A program made the translations under genes and the position numbers. This document shows, one piece after another, positions 36,390 to 47,425 of a stretch of DNA of 64,000 bases. Origin of the DNA: an uncultured Acetatifactor sp. Lineage in GTDB: Bacteria; Bacillota; Clostridia; Lachnospirales; Lachnospiraceae. The notes under the pieces are model-generated. The model did no database searches and had not been told where the DNA came from. It worked only from the letters and a program-made list of their open reading frames with translations. The stretch spans positions 1 to 64,000 of the forward strand of contig CAKRTS010000004.1 of NCBI GenBank assembly GCA_934402315.1, written 5' to 3'. Within the stretch, counting starts at the first letter, position 1, and each line of letters begins with the position of its first letter.

Positions 36390-36502
36390 TGGCAAAATCT
36401 CCTCTCTGTAAGCAACGGCACAATTCACCATCTATGTAAACTGGGCTTGTACTCCCAGATCGGAGAGCAACCGTCCTACCGTTTTTGGTAGTACCTGATA
36501 CC

Positions 36503-36531
36503 ATTATAAAAAGGGCATTTCTCATTGTCAA
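36503..36531 (-). promoter_or_regulatory. Consensus promoter of the toxin message
   Basis: TTGACA, 17 bases, TATAAT on the minus strand, a perfect match to the housekeeping consensus. Transcription would start near 36496, at the GGTACTACC repeat. Confidence 0.85.
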
Positions 36532-36589
36532 ACAAAATATACTGTCAAGATCAAATATTCATATTAGGTTTATCTGTAAATATTTATAG

Positions 36590-36636
36590 CAAAACAAAAG
36601 TGCTAAAAACGTCGTTTATCAACATTTTCAGCACCT
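36590..36636 (-). terminator. Terminator after tRNA-Trp
   Basis: GTGCTGAAAA pairs with TTTTTAGCAC (minus strand; one mismatch) and is followed by TTTTGTTTT. It ends the single-tRNA unit. Confidence 0.8.
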
Positions 36637-36645
36637 TCTTCATAG

Positions 36646-36716
36646 CAGGGGAAGAGGGGATCGAACCCCCGTTAACGGTTTTGGAGACCGCCGCACTACC
36701 GCTGTACTATTCCCCT
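36646..36716 (-). tRNA. tRNA-Trp (anticodon CCA)
   Basis: A 71-base cloverleaf. The acceptor stem is AGGGGAA/TTCCCCT and the discriminator base is G. The D-arm region is TAGTACAGCGGTAGTG, the anticodon loop CTCCAAA gives CCA, and the T-arm is GGGGGTTCGATCCCC. The 3' CCA is not encoded. It has its own promoter (36760-36768) and terminator, between radA and the toxin-antitoxin module. Confidence 0.93.
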
Positions 36717-36759
36717 ATTGTATCTGCACCAGATTACCGATGCATCACCAACGAAATAG

Positions 36760-36768
36760 ATTATACCA
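36760..36768 (-). promoter_or_regulatory. Extended -10 promoter of tRNA-Trp
   Basis: TGGTATAAT on the minus strand is a perfect -10 with the TGn extension, giving a start about 35 bases before the mature tRNA. Confidence 0.6.
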
Positions 36769-36819
36769 CAGGTCATTCCTGTTTAGCAAGCAAAATTTAC
36801 AGAATTTATATTATATTTT

Positions 36820-38217
36820 TTATATTCCTTCTTCCGCGTTCATCACAACATTGATCGCGTCCTGAACGGTTCTGACACCGATCACCCTAATCCCGCTGTT
36901 CTTACGGCAGTCCTCTGCGCAGACATAAGGGACAATGCAGGTGGTAAAGCCCAGCTTCTCCGCCTCCGCCACTCTCTGTCTCGCCATGCTGACTGCACGA
37001 ACCTCGCCGCTTAAGCCGACCTCACCGAAGGCGATCAGCTTCGGGCTCATCGACCGGTTTCGGAAGCTGGATACGATCGCCAGCACGATTCCGAGATCGA
37101 TCGCCGGTTCCATGATCTTCATTCCGCCCGTGATATTGACATAGGCATCACAGCTTGCAAGCTGCAGCCCGGAACGCTTCTCCAGAACCGCCATCAGCAG
37201 GTTGACCCTGTTAAAATCCGTTCCCGTGGTCTGCCGCCTCGGAATGCCGAAATTACTCTGGCAGACAAGCGCCTGAATCTCCACGAGAAGCGGTCTGGTT
37301 CCCTCCATTGTACACGCAACGACGGAACCGCTCGCATTCTCCGGTCTGCCGTTCAGCATGTATTCCGAAGGATTCTGCACCTCGACAAGCCCCTGCTCCC
37401 GCATCTCAAAGACACCGATCTCATTCGTGGAGCCGAAACGGTTCTTGACTCCGCGCAGAATACGGTAGGAAGCATGCCTGTCCCCCTCGAAATAGAGCAC
37501 GGTATCCACCATATGCTCCAGAACACGGGGGCCTGCAACAGTGCCCTCCTTCGTCACGTGACCCACGATGAATACGGAAACGCCAAGCCCCTTTGCCAGC
37601 TGCAATAAGATTCCTGTGGATTCCCGGACCTGTGACACACTGCCCGGCGCCGCGGAAACATTCTCATTATACATGGTCTGGATAGAATCGATCACGACCG
37701 CCTCGGGCTTACAGCTCCGGATGACCTCCGTGATCTCGTCCAGATTCGTCTCGCATAAAAGCTGCATCTCCCGCGTAAACTCTCCGAGCCGGTCGGCACG
37801 CATCTTGATCTGCGCCAGGGATTCCTCACCGGATATGTACAGCACTTTGTGCCCCGCTCCCGAAAGATTCCTGCATACCTGCAACAAAAGCGTTGACTTT
37901 CCGATTCCCGGATCACCGCCCACCAGCGTCAGCGAGCCTTGTACGATACCGCCGCCCAGAACCCTGTCCAGTTCACCGATGCCTGTGACGATCCTGCTCT
38001 CCTCACTGATGGAAATATCCGCAAGAGTACTCGGGGCAAGGCTGCTGCTCCTTCTGCCCGTCGATGCGGATGCTCCTCCCATGTGCGGTGTCTTGCTCAC
38101 AGTCTCCTCGACAAACGAATTCCATTCCTTACATCCCGGACACTGTCCCATCCACTTTGAAGATTCATATCCACAATTCTGGCAGAAAAAAACTGTCGCC
38201 GCCTTGCCCTTTGCCAT
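36820..38217 (-). CDS. radA: DNA repair protein RadA
   Basis: 465 residues. This DNA-binding ATPase helps process recombination intermediates and branch migration. Residues 12-29 form a four-Cys zinc finger (CQNCG, CPGC). The Walker A motif is GGDPGIGKST near 97, the RadA-specific KNRFG motif lies near 255, and a Lon-protease-like domain fills the last 150 residues. GAGG lies 7 bases before the ATG. It follows a 137-residue unknown gene after 11 bases. tRNA-Trp is downstream. Confidence 0.96.
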   Translation of the reverse strand: MAKGKAATVFFCQNCGYESSKWMGQCPGCKEWNSFVEETVSKTPHMGGASASTGRRSSSLAPSTLADISISEESRIVTGIGELDRVLGGGIVQGSLTLVGGDPGIGKSTLLLQVCRNLSGAGHKVLYISGEESLAQIKMRADRLGEFTREMQLLCETNLDEITEVIRSCKPEAVVIDSIQTMYNENVSAAPGSVSQVRESTGILLQLAKGLGVSVFIVGHVTKEGTVAGPRVLEHMVDTVLYFEGDRHASYRILRGVKNRFGSTNEIGVFEMREQGLVEVQNPSEYMLNGRPENASGSVVACTMEGTRPLLVEIQALVCQSNFGIPRRQTTGTDFNRVNLLMAVLEKRSGLQLASCDAYVNITGGMKIMEPAIDLGIVLAIVSSFRNRSMSPKLIAFGEVGLSGEVRAVSMARQRVAEAEKLGFTTCIVPYVCAEDCRKNSGIRVIGVRTVQDAINVVMNAEEGI

Positions 38218-38228
38218 AGCTACCTCTT

Positions 38229-38642
38229 TTATACTCTCTCGATCTTAACCGGAACCTCACCGGCAGCTTCAAGCTCTACGCTCAAGGAGAGCTTTCCGCC
38301 CAAACCTGTCGTCATTGTTCCAACGCTCTTTCCGTCCACAAATACTTCGTACTCCGTATCATCATCCAGTCCGATGGTGATCTGTGCATCCTCATCGCCC
38401 TCTACAATGAATTCCACACCGTTTTCCTTCTCAACAAAGTCGAGAACACTGGTTCCCGGCACGGACTCGTAGAGAAACAATCCATTCTTTTCCAGTTTTG
38501 TCATTTCCTTGAAGGTCTTTACCTTCAACAGGTCTCCTGCGTGCTGAAAATCCTCCAGCTTTGCCTTCTGCTCCAGCTTGTGATTGCCAAAGCTGATCGC
38601 ACCGCTTTTCTCGCTGCGGAGCAGTTCTTCTACAACTGCCAT
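38229..38642 (-). CDS. Small beta-rich protein, function unknown
   Basis: 137 residues with no signal peptide or membrane span. It opens with SEKSGAISFGNHKLEQKAKLEDFQ-type sequence, then KTFKEMTKLEKNGLFLYES. The acidic all-beta C-terminal half has regular turns (ITIGLDDDTEYEVFVDGK), a Gly-rich TTGLGGKLS and a final strand. The family is not certain. The ATG follows AGGAGGATATACAG. It sits 11 bases before radA and 126 bases after clpC, so it is probably co-transcribed with radA. Confidence 0.6.
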   Translation of the reverse strand: MAVVEELLRSEKSGAISFGNHKLEQKAKLEDFQHAGDLLKVKTFKEMTKLEKNGLFLYESVPGTSVLDFVEKENGVEFIVEGDEDAQITIGLDDDTEYEVFVDGKSVGTMTTGLGGKLSLSVELEAAGEVPVKIERV

Positions 38643-38768
38643 CTGTATATCCTCCTGTTCCTTTGTGGACTGCTGCGGGCAGCGCCCCGGACTCTCCCGG
38701 AATGCTCTGCCCTATATGGCTATTATAATCTAAAATGAACCCGTCCGCCATAAATTTTTTCTAAAGTT

Positions 38769-41240
<2,472 letters not shown>

Positions 41241-41255
41241 CTTTCATTTCCTCCG

Positions 41256-41624
41256 TCATTTATAGTCTTCATAGATCTCTTCAATCAGCTCATGTATCTC
41301 TTCCTTGGTTATGTTCTTGCAGCTGCCTTTAGCAAGGATTACCTGTAACTCCTTTTTTAATTCCGCCAAAGTACTCATTTTATCTACGTCAACCGCGATT
41401 ACAACACCCTTGCGCCGGTCTACCTTGACATAGCCCTCCTGCTTCAGAACAGTATATGCCTTATTGACAGTGTGCATGTTGATGCCGATCGTATCGGCAA
41501 GCTGCCTCACGCTCGGAAGAGAATCTCCTTCCTTGAACTGATCCGTGGCGATTCCCATAATAATCTGGTTGCGAAGCTGCATGTACAGCGCTTCACCGCT
41601 GCTAAAGTCAATCTCAATAATCAT
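41256..41624 (-). CDS. GntR-family regulator, YtrA type
   Basis: 122 residues. The N-terminal 75 residues are a winged helix-turn-helix of the GntR family (LYMQLRNQIIMGIATDQFKE, LPSVRQLADTIGINMHTVNKAY). The short C-terminal helical tail is typical of YtrA regulators and too small to bind a sugar. AAGGAGGAAATC precedes the ATG. It starts the clpC transcript with 15 bases between the genes, so it may control clpC or itself; this is inferred from position. Confidence 0.88.
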   Translation of the reverse strand: MIIEIDFSSGEALYMQLRNQIIMGIATDQFKEGDSLPSVRQLADTIGINMHTVNKAYTVLKQEGYVKVDRRKGVVIAVDVDKMSTLAELKKELQVILAKGSCKNITKEEIHELIEEIYEDYK

Positions 41625-41728
41625 GATTTCCTCCTTGTTATATTTATATTATAACAGAGGCTCGTCCATGTCAATGTCTATGCCAGACAAAAGGGACACT
41701 CACAAGAGCATCCCTTCCCTTAATTTCC

Positions 41729-43288
41729 TTATTCGTCTTCCCCATCATAGTTCAGAAACTCAAATTCAAACTCATCATCGTCATCTGCCATGAAGTTCTT
41801 TGACTGCCAGCTCTGCTGCCCCTTCTGGACACCATCCGCCGGTTTTTTTGCCTGATTTCCGTTCTGCGGCGTTCCTGCAGGTCTCGCCTGTCCGCCATTC
41901 TGCGGTGCTCCCGCAGGTCTTGCCTGTCCGCCATTCTGCGGCGCTCCTGCAGGTCTCGTCTGTCCGCCGTTCTGTGTCACTCCCGCAGTTCCTGCCTGTC
42001 CGCCGTTCTGCGGCGCTCCCGCAGGTCTCGCTCCCGAAGGTCTTGCCTGACCGCCGTTCTGCGGTGCCCCCGCCGGTCTCGCCCCTGCAGGTCTTGCCTG
42101 TCCGCCGTTCTGCGGCGCTCCCGCAGGTCTTGCCTGTCCACCGGTCTGCGATGCCCCTGCCGGTCTCGCTCCTGCAGGTCTGCCGGGCTGATTTCCTTTT
42201 TCCGCTCCAACGGTGTGCATCACCCGCTGCTGCGTTCCTGCGGGACGGTTCTCACCGCGTCTCTTCAGGGTCTCTTTCTCGACCTGATTAAAGTATGCGT
42301 CATCATTCATATCTTTTATTTTTAAGATCAATACGGCAACACCGGCAGCCGCTGCCACCAGCAGGAAGACCAGAATGATGATAACAATCTTCTGGGATTT
42401 TACCGTCTTATTGACCTGCTCATATGCCTGTGCATTCTGCTCCACTGCATTGAAAATTCCCTGAATGCTCTGCTGTTCATTCTTGATATAGTCAACCAGA
42501 TACCATTCTCCGTCAACAAGTGCGGTATCATAATCCTTGGTAATCGCCGGTTCGGGATCTGTTGACGGTTCAGGGTCGGTCGTCGGCTCCTCTGACGGCT
42601 GCTCCGGTGTCGGCTCCTCAACGTAAGGAGTAAGCTCTCCGGAAAGTGACACGAAATCAGAGCGGATAAAGCCCTCCACATCCGAACCGTTCGCATTGAA
42701 GTTCACCTTATACCATACCTTGCCATCTGTACCGTTTGCTGTTCCCGTCACTGTCAGAACCAGTCCGTTGGAAGCTGTTGTCACGATCTGGCTGGTCGTG
42801 GAAGCATTTCCCCGAATCCTGACGGATGCTCCCCCGGTAACAGTAGCGCTCACCGGATTCACCACCGTCACATCGACCGGCGTCTCATTGGATGGTGTCG
42901 TTGTAGTGGTTGTACTCGATCCGGAGTTATTCGTCGCAGCATCCACGGTCGGCGGTGTTGTCCCGTCTGTGATCGTCACCAGATCAGACCGGATATAGCC
43001 CAGCGTATCGGCATTCACAAAGGTCTGATACCAGATATAGCCGTCACTGCCCTGCACCTGATTATTGATCGTAATTATCTTGTCCTTCTCCGTACTTCCG
43101 AGGACCTCACTGCTTGTGCTCGGCTCCTTGCGGATCTTAGCGCTCGCCGCTATGACCTTTCCCTGACTCTGGGCATGGCTGACAATTGCAAAGCTGTCAA
43201 CGCAAAATCCCATGACAACTGCCAGCATCAATGCCAGAAGTCCCATCCGGACTCTCTGTCCATTTTGTACTCTCTCTGCTCTCTTCAT
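41729..43288 (-). CDS. Membrane protein with SH3 domains and a repetitive cytoplasmic tail
   Basis: 519 residues. An N-terminal signal or anchor (residues 13-40) is followed by two bacterial SH3-like domains (KIRKEPSTSSEVLGS, about 45-105, and VRIRGNASTTSQIV, about 150-215). A Pro/Glu/Thr linker and a coiled stretch come next, then a membrane span (IVIIILVFLLVAAAAGVAVL, about 300-325). The tail of about 190 residues has roughly eight APQNGGQARPAG-like units and ends in an acidic patch (ADDDDEFEFEF). The outer SH3 domains probably bind wall or peptide. The tail has basic repeats and an acidic end. It is the last of a possible purine-gene transcript; function unknown. Confidence 0.75.
   Translation of the reverse strand: MKRAERVQNGQRVRMGLLALMLAVVMGFCVDSFAIVSHAQSQGKVIAASAKIRKEPSTSSEVLGSTEKDKIITINNQVQGSDGYIWYQTFVNADTLGYIRSDLVTITDGTTPPTVDAATNNSGSSTTTTTTPSNETPVDVTVVNPVSATVTGGASVRIRGNASTTSQIVTTASNGLVLTVTGTANGTDGKVWYKVNFNANGSDVEGFIRSDFVSLSGELTPYVEEPTPEQPSEEPTTDPEPSTDPEPAITKDYDTALVDGEWYLVDYIKNEQQSIQGIFNAVEQNAQAYEQVNKTVKSQKIVIIILVFLLVAAAAGVAVLILKIKDMNDDAYFNQVEKETLKRRGENRPAGTQQRVMHTVGAEKGNQPGRPAGARPAGASQTGGQARPAGAPQNGGQARPAGARPAGAPQNGGQARPSGARPAGAPQNGGQAGTAGVTQNGGQTRPAGAPQNGGQARPAGAPQNGGQARPAGTPQNGNQAKKPADGVQKGQQSWQSKNFMADDDDEFEFEFLNYDGEDE
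41860..42190 (-). repeat. Coding minisatellite, about 36-bp units
   Basis: Repeats encode APQNGGQARPAG with variants, two units carrying an extra ARPAG. The DNA units are close to identical in places, so unit number may differ between strains. Confidence 0.8.
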
Positions 43289-43308
43289 ATGTTTTCCTTT
43301 CTCCGGGC

Positions 43309-43764
43309 TTAACCTTTACTGCGCATAAAACGTCTCTGTCCGTCTTCGCCCTTCTGTCCCGTGCCCTTCACCTGTATATCCTTCTTGATCTGTTCACGCT
43401 GTTTCGACTCCAGATTCCTGTGTATTGCCGTCTCGCATTCCGGACAATACTGCCCATACCGGATCGCTTTGCCACACAGCTCACAATGAAGAAATGTCCT
43501 GGAATCGGCCGTCACCTCCAGCCGCCCATCCTTCAGCATCTGCCGGATCGCCCTCTGGGATACTCCGACAGCATCCTCGATCTGTGCCGCCGTCGCACCA
43601 TGGTGCTCCTCAATGTACATCCGCACCTTGCCGTAGTCGTCATAATCCACTGCTCCGCAGTCCTCGCAGTGATATTCCCCAACACCCTTAAATATCATTA
43701 CTCCCCCACATTTCTTACACACGCGGGGTATATGATATTGCTCCTCTAAAAGAAATCCACTCAT
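43309..43764 (-). CDS. Zinc-ribbon and helix-turn-helix protein
   Basis: 151 residues. It has an N-terminal CxxC pair (CKKCGG, CEDCG), then a small helix-turn-helix (GATAAQIEDAVGVSQRAIRQML). A second CxxC pair follows (CELCG, CPEC), with a basic disordered tail ending KGEDGQRRFMRSKG. This layout resembles the YvyF-like family, which in Bacillus lies in the flagellar operon, but no flagellar gene is present here. GGAGG lies 9 bases before the ATG. It follows purD by 38 bases and precedes the SH3 protein gene by 20. Confidence 0.7.
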   Translation of the reverse strand: MSGFLLEEQYHIPRVCKKCGGVMIFKGVGEYHCEDCGAVDYDDYGKVRMYIEEHHGATAAQIEDAVGVSQRAIRQMLKDGRLEVTADSRTFLHCELCGKAIRYGQYCPECETAIHRNLESKQREQIKKDIQVKGTGQKGEDGQRRFMRSKG

Positions 43765-43802
43765 ATGCCGCTTCCTCCACGCTCCGACATCACCGTCCTG
43801 CC

Positions 43803-45080
43803 TTATGCCTCGTCGATTGCCTTTCCGATGTCGTGACGCATATATTTGTTTTCAAAGGACACCCACTCTGTTGCCTCGTATGCTTTTGCCCTGGCTTCCT
43901 TGAGGTCAGCGCCCTTCGCCGTGATTCCAAGCACTCTTCCTCCGTTGGTTACGATACGCCCCATCCCGTCAAATTTCGTTCCGGCATGGAAGCAATAGTA
44001 ATCGTCCTTTCCATTAAATTTTTCAAGTCCTGTGATAACGAATCCCTTCTGGTATGCCAGCGGATAACCGTCGGATGCCAGCACAACGCACACCGCCGCG
44101 TTGTCCTCAAACTCCAGTTCAACCTGATCCAGTGTCCCGTCGATGCAGGCGTCGATCACATCCATAATGTCATTCTTCATTCGGCAGAGAACCACCTGTG
44201 CCTCGGGGTCTCCGAATCTCGCATTGTATTCCAGAACCCTCGGCCCCTTCGGTGTCAGCATCAGCCCGAAGAAGATAACGCCCTTGAATTCCCTTCCCTC
44301 TGCCGCCATCGCGTCCACGGTCGGCTGGTAAATATATTTCTTACAGAATTCGTCCACCTCTTCCGTGTAGAAGGGGCTGGGAGAAAAGTTGCCCATTCCT
44401 CCTGTATTTAAGCCCTGATCGCCATCCTTCGCGCGCTTGTGATCCTGCGCCGAAGTCATTGTCCGGATCGTCTTACCGTCCACAAAGGACAATACGGACA
44501 CCTCGCGTCCGGTCATAAACTCTTCAATAACCATCCTGTTTCCGGCATTTCCGAAATGCTTGTCCAGCATGATCTCCTTGACTCCCGCCTGTGCCTCCTC
44601 AAGCGTATTGCAAATGAGAACGCCCTTTCCCAGCGCAAGTCCGTCCGCCTTCAGCACAATCGGCATCTCTGCCGTCTCAAGATACTTCAAGGCTTTCTCC
44701 GGATCATCAAAGGTCTCATAGGCAGCCGTGGGAATGTTATACTTCTTCATCAGATCCTTGGAAAATGCCTTGCTGCCCTCTAAGATCGCCGCGTTCTTTC
44801 TCGGCCCGAAAACTCTGAAGCCCTCCGCCTCAAGCACATCCACCAGTCCTCCGACCAGCGGATCATCCGGCGCCACAAAGACCAGATCGACCGCCTTCTC
44901 CTTCGCATAAGCAACGATCTTGTCAAATTCCATCACTCCGATGGATGGATCACACTCTGCGAGCTGTGCGATACCGGCGTTTCCCGGCACACAATAGAGC
45001 TTGTCCACTCTGGCACTCTTCTTCATGCTAACCGCTATGGCGTGTTCCCTTCCGCCGCCTCCTACAATCAAAACCTTCAT
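43803..45080 (-). CDS. purD: Phosphoribosylamine-glycine ligase
   Basis: 425 residues. It joins glycine to phosphoribosylamine using ATP, the second step of purine synthesis. The N terminus has KVLIVGGGGREHAIA, the ATP-grasp region has VLKADGLALGKGV, and the signature RFGDPEAQ is present. GAGG lies 8 bases before the ATG. It is the last of the purE-purM-purN-purD run. Confidence 0.97.
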   Translation of the reverse strand: MKVLIVGGGGREHAIAVSMKKSARVDKLYCVPGNAGIAQLAECDPSIGVMEFDKIVAYAKEKAVDLVFVAPDDPLVGGLVDVLEAEGFRVFGPRKNAAILEGSKAFSKDLMKKYNIPTAAYETFDDPEKALKYLETAEMPIVLKADGLALGKGVLICNTLEEAQAGVKEIMLDKHFGNAGNRMVIEEFMTGREVSVLSFVDGKTIRTMTSAQDHKRAKDGDQGLNTGGMGNFSPSPFYTEEVDEFCKKYIYQPTVDAMAAEGREFKGVIFFGLMLTPKGPRVLEYNARFGDPEAQVVLCRMKNDIMDVIDACIDGTLDQVELEFEDNAAVCVVLASDGYPLAYQKGFVITGLEKFNGKDDYYCFHAGTKFDGMGRIVTNGGRVLGITAKGADLKEARAKAYEATEWVSFENKYMRHDIGKAIDEA

Positions 45081-45103
45081 GCCGTCACCTCATTTTAGTC
45101 AAT

Positions 45104-45733
45104 TTATCTGTCTGTTCTGCGAACCTTTCCGTCAACCACACCGATCCGTCCGTTGGCAATATCGTCAATCGCCTGAGGAAGCAATATCCATTCCGCCTGT
45201 TCCATCACGCGTCTCTGTAGAAGCTCCGGCGTATCGCCGTCCTCCACCGCAACCGCCTTCTGGGCGATGATCGGCCCCTCGTCCATCCCCTCATTCACGA
45301 AATGTACGGTGGCACCCGTCACCTTCACGCCTCTTTCCAGCGCCTTCTCATGCACCTTTAATCCATAGTATCCGACCCCGCAGAATGACGGGATCAGGGA
45401 AGGATGGATGTTTACGATGCGGTTGCTGAATTTTGCCACCATCTCTTCCGGAATCCTGACAAGGAAGCCTGCAAGCACGATCAGATCCGGCTTTAGTTCA
45501 CACATCTTGTCCGTAAATACCCTGTTAAAGGTCTCCCTGTCCGCATAGTCCTTCGGAGACATGCAGATCGCCTGGACACCGTATTTTTCCGCGCGCGTCA
45601 GCGCTTTTGCACCGGGATTGTTGCTGATGACGGCAAGCACCTCGGTATTGGTAATTCTGCCGCCGTCGATCGCATCCAGAATCGCCTGCAGATTTGTTCC
45701 GCCACCGGACACACACACCACTATTCTCAGCAT
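45104..45733 (-). CDS. purN: Phosphoribosylglycinamide formyltransferase
   Basis: 209 residues. It transfers a formyl group from 10-formyl-THF to GAR in purine synthesis. [11 protein letters not shown] binds the substrate phosphate. The catalytic residues are Asn/His in [11 protein letters not shown] and Asp in [12 protein letters not shown]. The start overlaps the purM stop by seven bases (ATGCTGA), so translation is coupled. Confidence 0.96.
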   Translation of the reverse strand: MLRIVVCVSGGGTNLQAILDAIDGGRITNTEVLAVISNNPGAKALTRAEKYGVQAICMSPKDYADRETFNRVFTDKMCELKPDLIVLAGFLVRIPEEMVAKFSNRIVNIHPSLIPSFCGVGYYGLKVHEKALERGVKVTGATVHFVNEGMDEGPIIAQKAVAVEDGDTPELLQRRVMEQAEWILLPQAIDDIANGRIGVVDGKVRRTDR

Positions 45734-46752
45734 ATGGTAACTCCCTTTTCACCGGACTCACAATGTCCAACCACAAAAGGTGTCTCTCCGGCAGCACGAA
45801 TCGCCGCCATCGTCTTCTCGACGTCTCCGCTCTCCACCGCAAGCACCATGCCAAGTCCCATGTTATAGGTATTATACATCATCTGATCCTCGATGCCGCC
45901 CGTCTTCTGCAGGAGCTTAAAGATGGCAGGAACCTCGTAGCTGTCCTTCTTCACCACCGCACGGATGCCGTCCGGGAGCATTCTCGGGATATTCTCATAA
46001 AATCCACCGCCCGTAATATGGCTGCAGCCCTTCACTGTGACGCCGGCATCCTTGATTGCCTTCATCGCCCTGACATAGATCTTTGTAGGTGCAAGCAGCG
46101 CCTCGCCGAGCGTCGTTCCGAGCTCGTCATAATAGGTGTCAAGGCTCTCCTTCGTCATCTCGAACACCTTTCTCACCAGAGAAAAGCCGTTGGAATGTAC
46201 CCCGGAGGACGCGATGCCGACAAGGGTATCGCCCGCCTTGATATTCTCTCCCGTAATCAGATCCTTCTCATCCACAACACCGACCGCAAAGCCCGCAAGA
46301 TCATATTCTTCCTCCGGCATCAGTCCGGGGTGCTCGGCTGTCTCGCCGCCGATCAGCGCCGCTCCCGCCTGCTTACAGCCCTCTGCAACACCCTTGACGA
46401 TCGCAGCGATCTTCTCGGGATAATTCTTTCCGCATGCTATGTAATCGAGGAAGAAAAGAGGTTCTCCTCCGGCACATGCCACATCATTGACACACATGGC
46501 AACACAGTCGATGCCGACAGTATCATGCCTGTCCATCAGAAATGCCAGCTTGATCTTCGTGCCGACGCCATCCGTACCGGAGAGCAGCACCGGCTTCTCC
46601 ATTCCCTTGATGGCTTCCATGGAGAATGCACCGGAAAAGCCTCCAAGCCCTCCGAGCACCTCCGGGCGCATCGTCTCTTTCACGTGCTTTTTCATCAGTT
46701 CCACTGATCTGTACCCTGCTTCGATGTCAACTCCTGCGTTCTTGTAATCCAT
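45727..46752 (-). CDS. purM: Phosphoribosylformylglycinamidine cyclo-ligase (AIR synthase)
   Basis: 341 residues. It closes the imidazole ring to give AIR. The N terminus begins [15 protein letters not shown], the substrate motif is [11 protein letters not shown], and [17 protein letters not shown] is the family landmark, with [12 protein letters not shown] near the C terminus. GAGGAG precedes the ATG with short spacing. It overlaps purN and follows purE by 52 bases. Confidence 0.97.
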   Translation of the reverse strand: MDYKNAGVDIEAGYRSVELMKKHVKETMRPEVLGGLGGFSGAFSMEAIKGMEKPVLLSGTDGVGTKIKLAFLMDRHDTVGIDCVAMCVNDVACAGGEPLFFLDYIACGKNYPEKIAAIVKGVAEGCKQAGAALIGGETAEHPGLMPEEEYDLAGFAVGVVDEKDLITGENIKAGDTLVGIASSGVHSNGFSLVRKVFEMTKESLDTYYDELGTTLGEALLAPTKIYVRAMKAIKDAGVTVKGCSHITGGGFYENIPRMLPDGIRAVVKKDSYEVPAIFKLLQKTGGIEDQMMYNTYNMGLGMVLAVESGDVEKTMAAIRAAGETPFVVGHCESGEKGVTIC

Positions 46753-46804
46753 CTTCTCCTCATTTCCGGCCTGCAGCCTCTGTATTTTCCCCGCCCGATA
46801 CTAT

Positions 46805-47338
46805 TTATTTCTTCTCTGTCAGATAGGCCTTGTAGCCCTTCTCCTGCAGCTTTGCATCCTTGGCAATGACCTGTTCCTTCTGCGCCCTGCTGTATTCCTT
46901 CAGCTTTTCAAGAAGTGCATCATCCGACGCTGCAAGGATTTTCGCAGCAAGGATAGCCGCATTCTTTGCACCGTCCACAGCCACGGTCGCCACCGGAATT
47001 CCGGGCGGCATCTGCAAAATGGAAAAGACAGCGTCCATGCCGTCCAGATTTTTCCCTGAGAGCGGCACGCCGATGACCGGAAGCGGAAACAGCGCCGCAC
47101 ACATACCGGGAAGCGCCGCCGCCATACCGGCTCCCGCGATCATCACACGGATTCCGCGTCCCTCCGCGCCCTTCGTCCACGCGATCAGTTCATCCGGCTC
47201 CCTGTGTGCCGAAATGATCCGCATCTCGTAGTCAAGTCCCAGTTCTTCCAGCATATCTGCCGCTTTTGCCATGACTGCCATATCGGAGTCACTGCCCATT
47301 ACAATGCCAACCTTCGGCGCCTGTCCTGTCTTAGCCAT
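46805..47338 (-). CDS. purE: 5-(carboxyamino)imidazole ribonucleotide mutase
   Basis: 177 residues. It rearranges N5-CAIR to CAIR. The phosphate-binding VGIVMGSDSDMAVM and the catalytic His in SAHREP mark the class I enzyme. The ATG at 47338 follows GAGGGTTATT; the frame is open 57 bases further upstream but no ribosome site precedes that start. No purK is adjacent. It is the first gene of the pur cluster, with its own promoter. Confidence 0.95.
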   Translation of the reverse strand: MAKTGQAPKVGIVMGSDSDMAVMAKAADMLEELGLDYEMRIISAHREPDELIAWTKGAEGRGIRVMIAGAGMAAALPGMCAALFPLPVIGVPLSGKNLDGMDAVFSILQMPPGIPVATVAVDGAKNAAILAAKILAASDDALLEKLKEYSRAQKEQVIAKDAKLQEKGYKAYLTEKK

Positions 47339-47393
47339 AATAACCCTCTTTTCCGAAGTCCTGTCCGTATCGCCGATACGAACGGCTACCTTC

Positions 47394-47422
47394 ATCTTAC
47401 TAAAATAAATGTCTTAACGCAA
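47394..47422 (-). promoter_or_regulatory. Promoter of the purE-M-N-D cluster
   Basis: TTGCGT and TAAGAT (minus strand) are separated by 17 bases, 56 bases ahead of purE and just past the stop of the aminopeptidase gene. The leader holds a small hairpin (CGTATC/GATACG) but no purine riboswitch was recognised. Confidence 0.6.
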
Positions 47423-47425
47423 CTC

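Larger units (their letters stand above)
36207..36495. repeat. Inverted repeats placing the same sequence at the 5' ends of both RNAs
   Basis: GGTACTACC (36207-36215) and GACGGTTGC (36225-36233) recur on the opposite strand at 36487-36495 and 36467-36475, in the same order. Each RNA would therefore carry both blocks near its 5' end. Confidence 0.75.

Noticed and set aside
41860..42190. CRISPR-like regular repeats
   Set aside because: The units are in-frame coding repeats of a protein with no spacers.
47339..47393. Purine riboswitch in the purE leader
   Set aside because: Only a 6-bp hairpin is present; the conserved three-way junction is absent.
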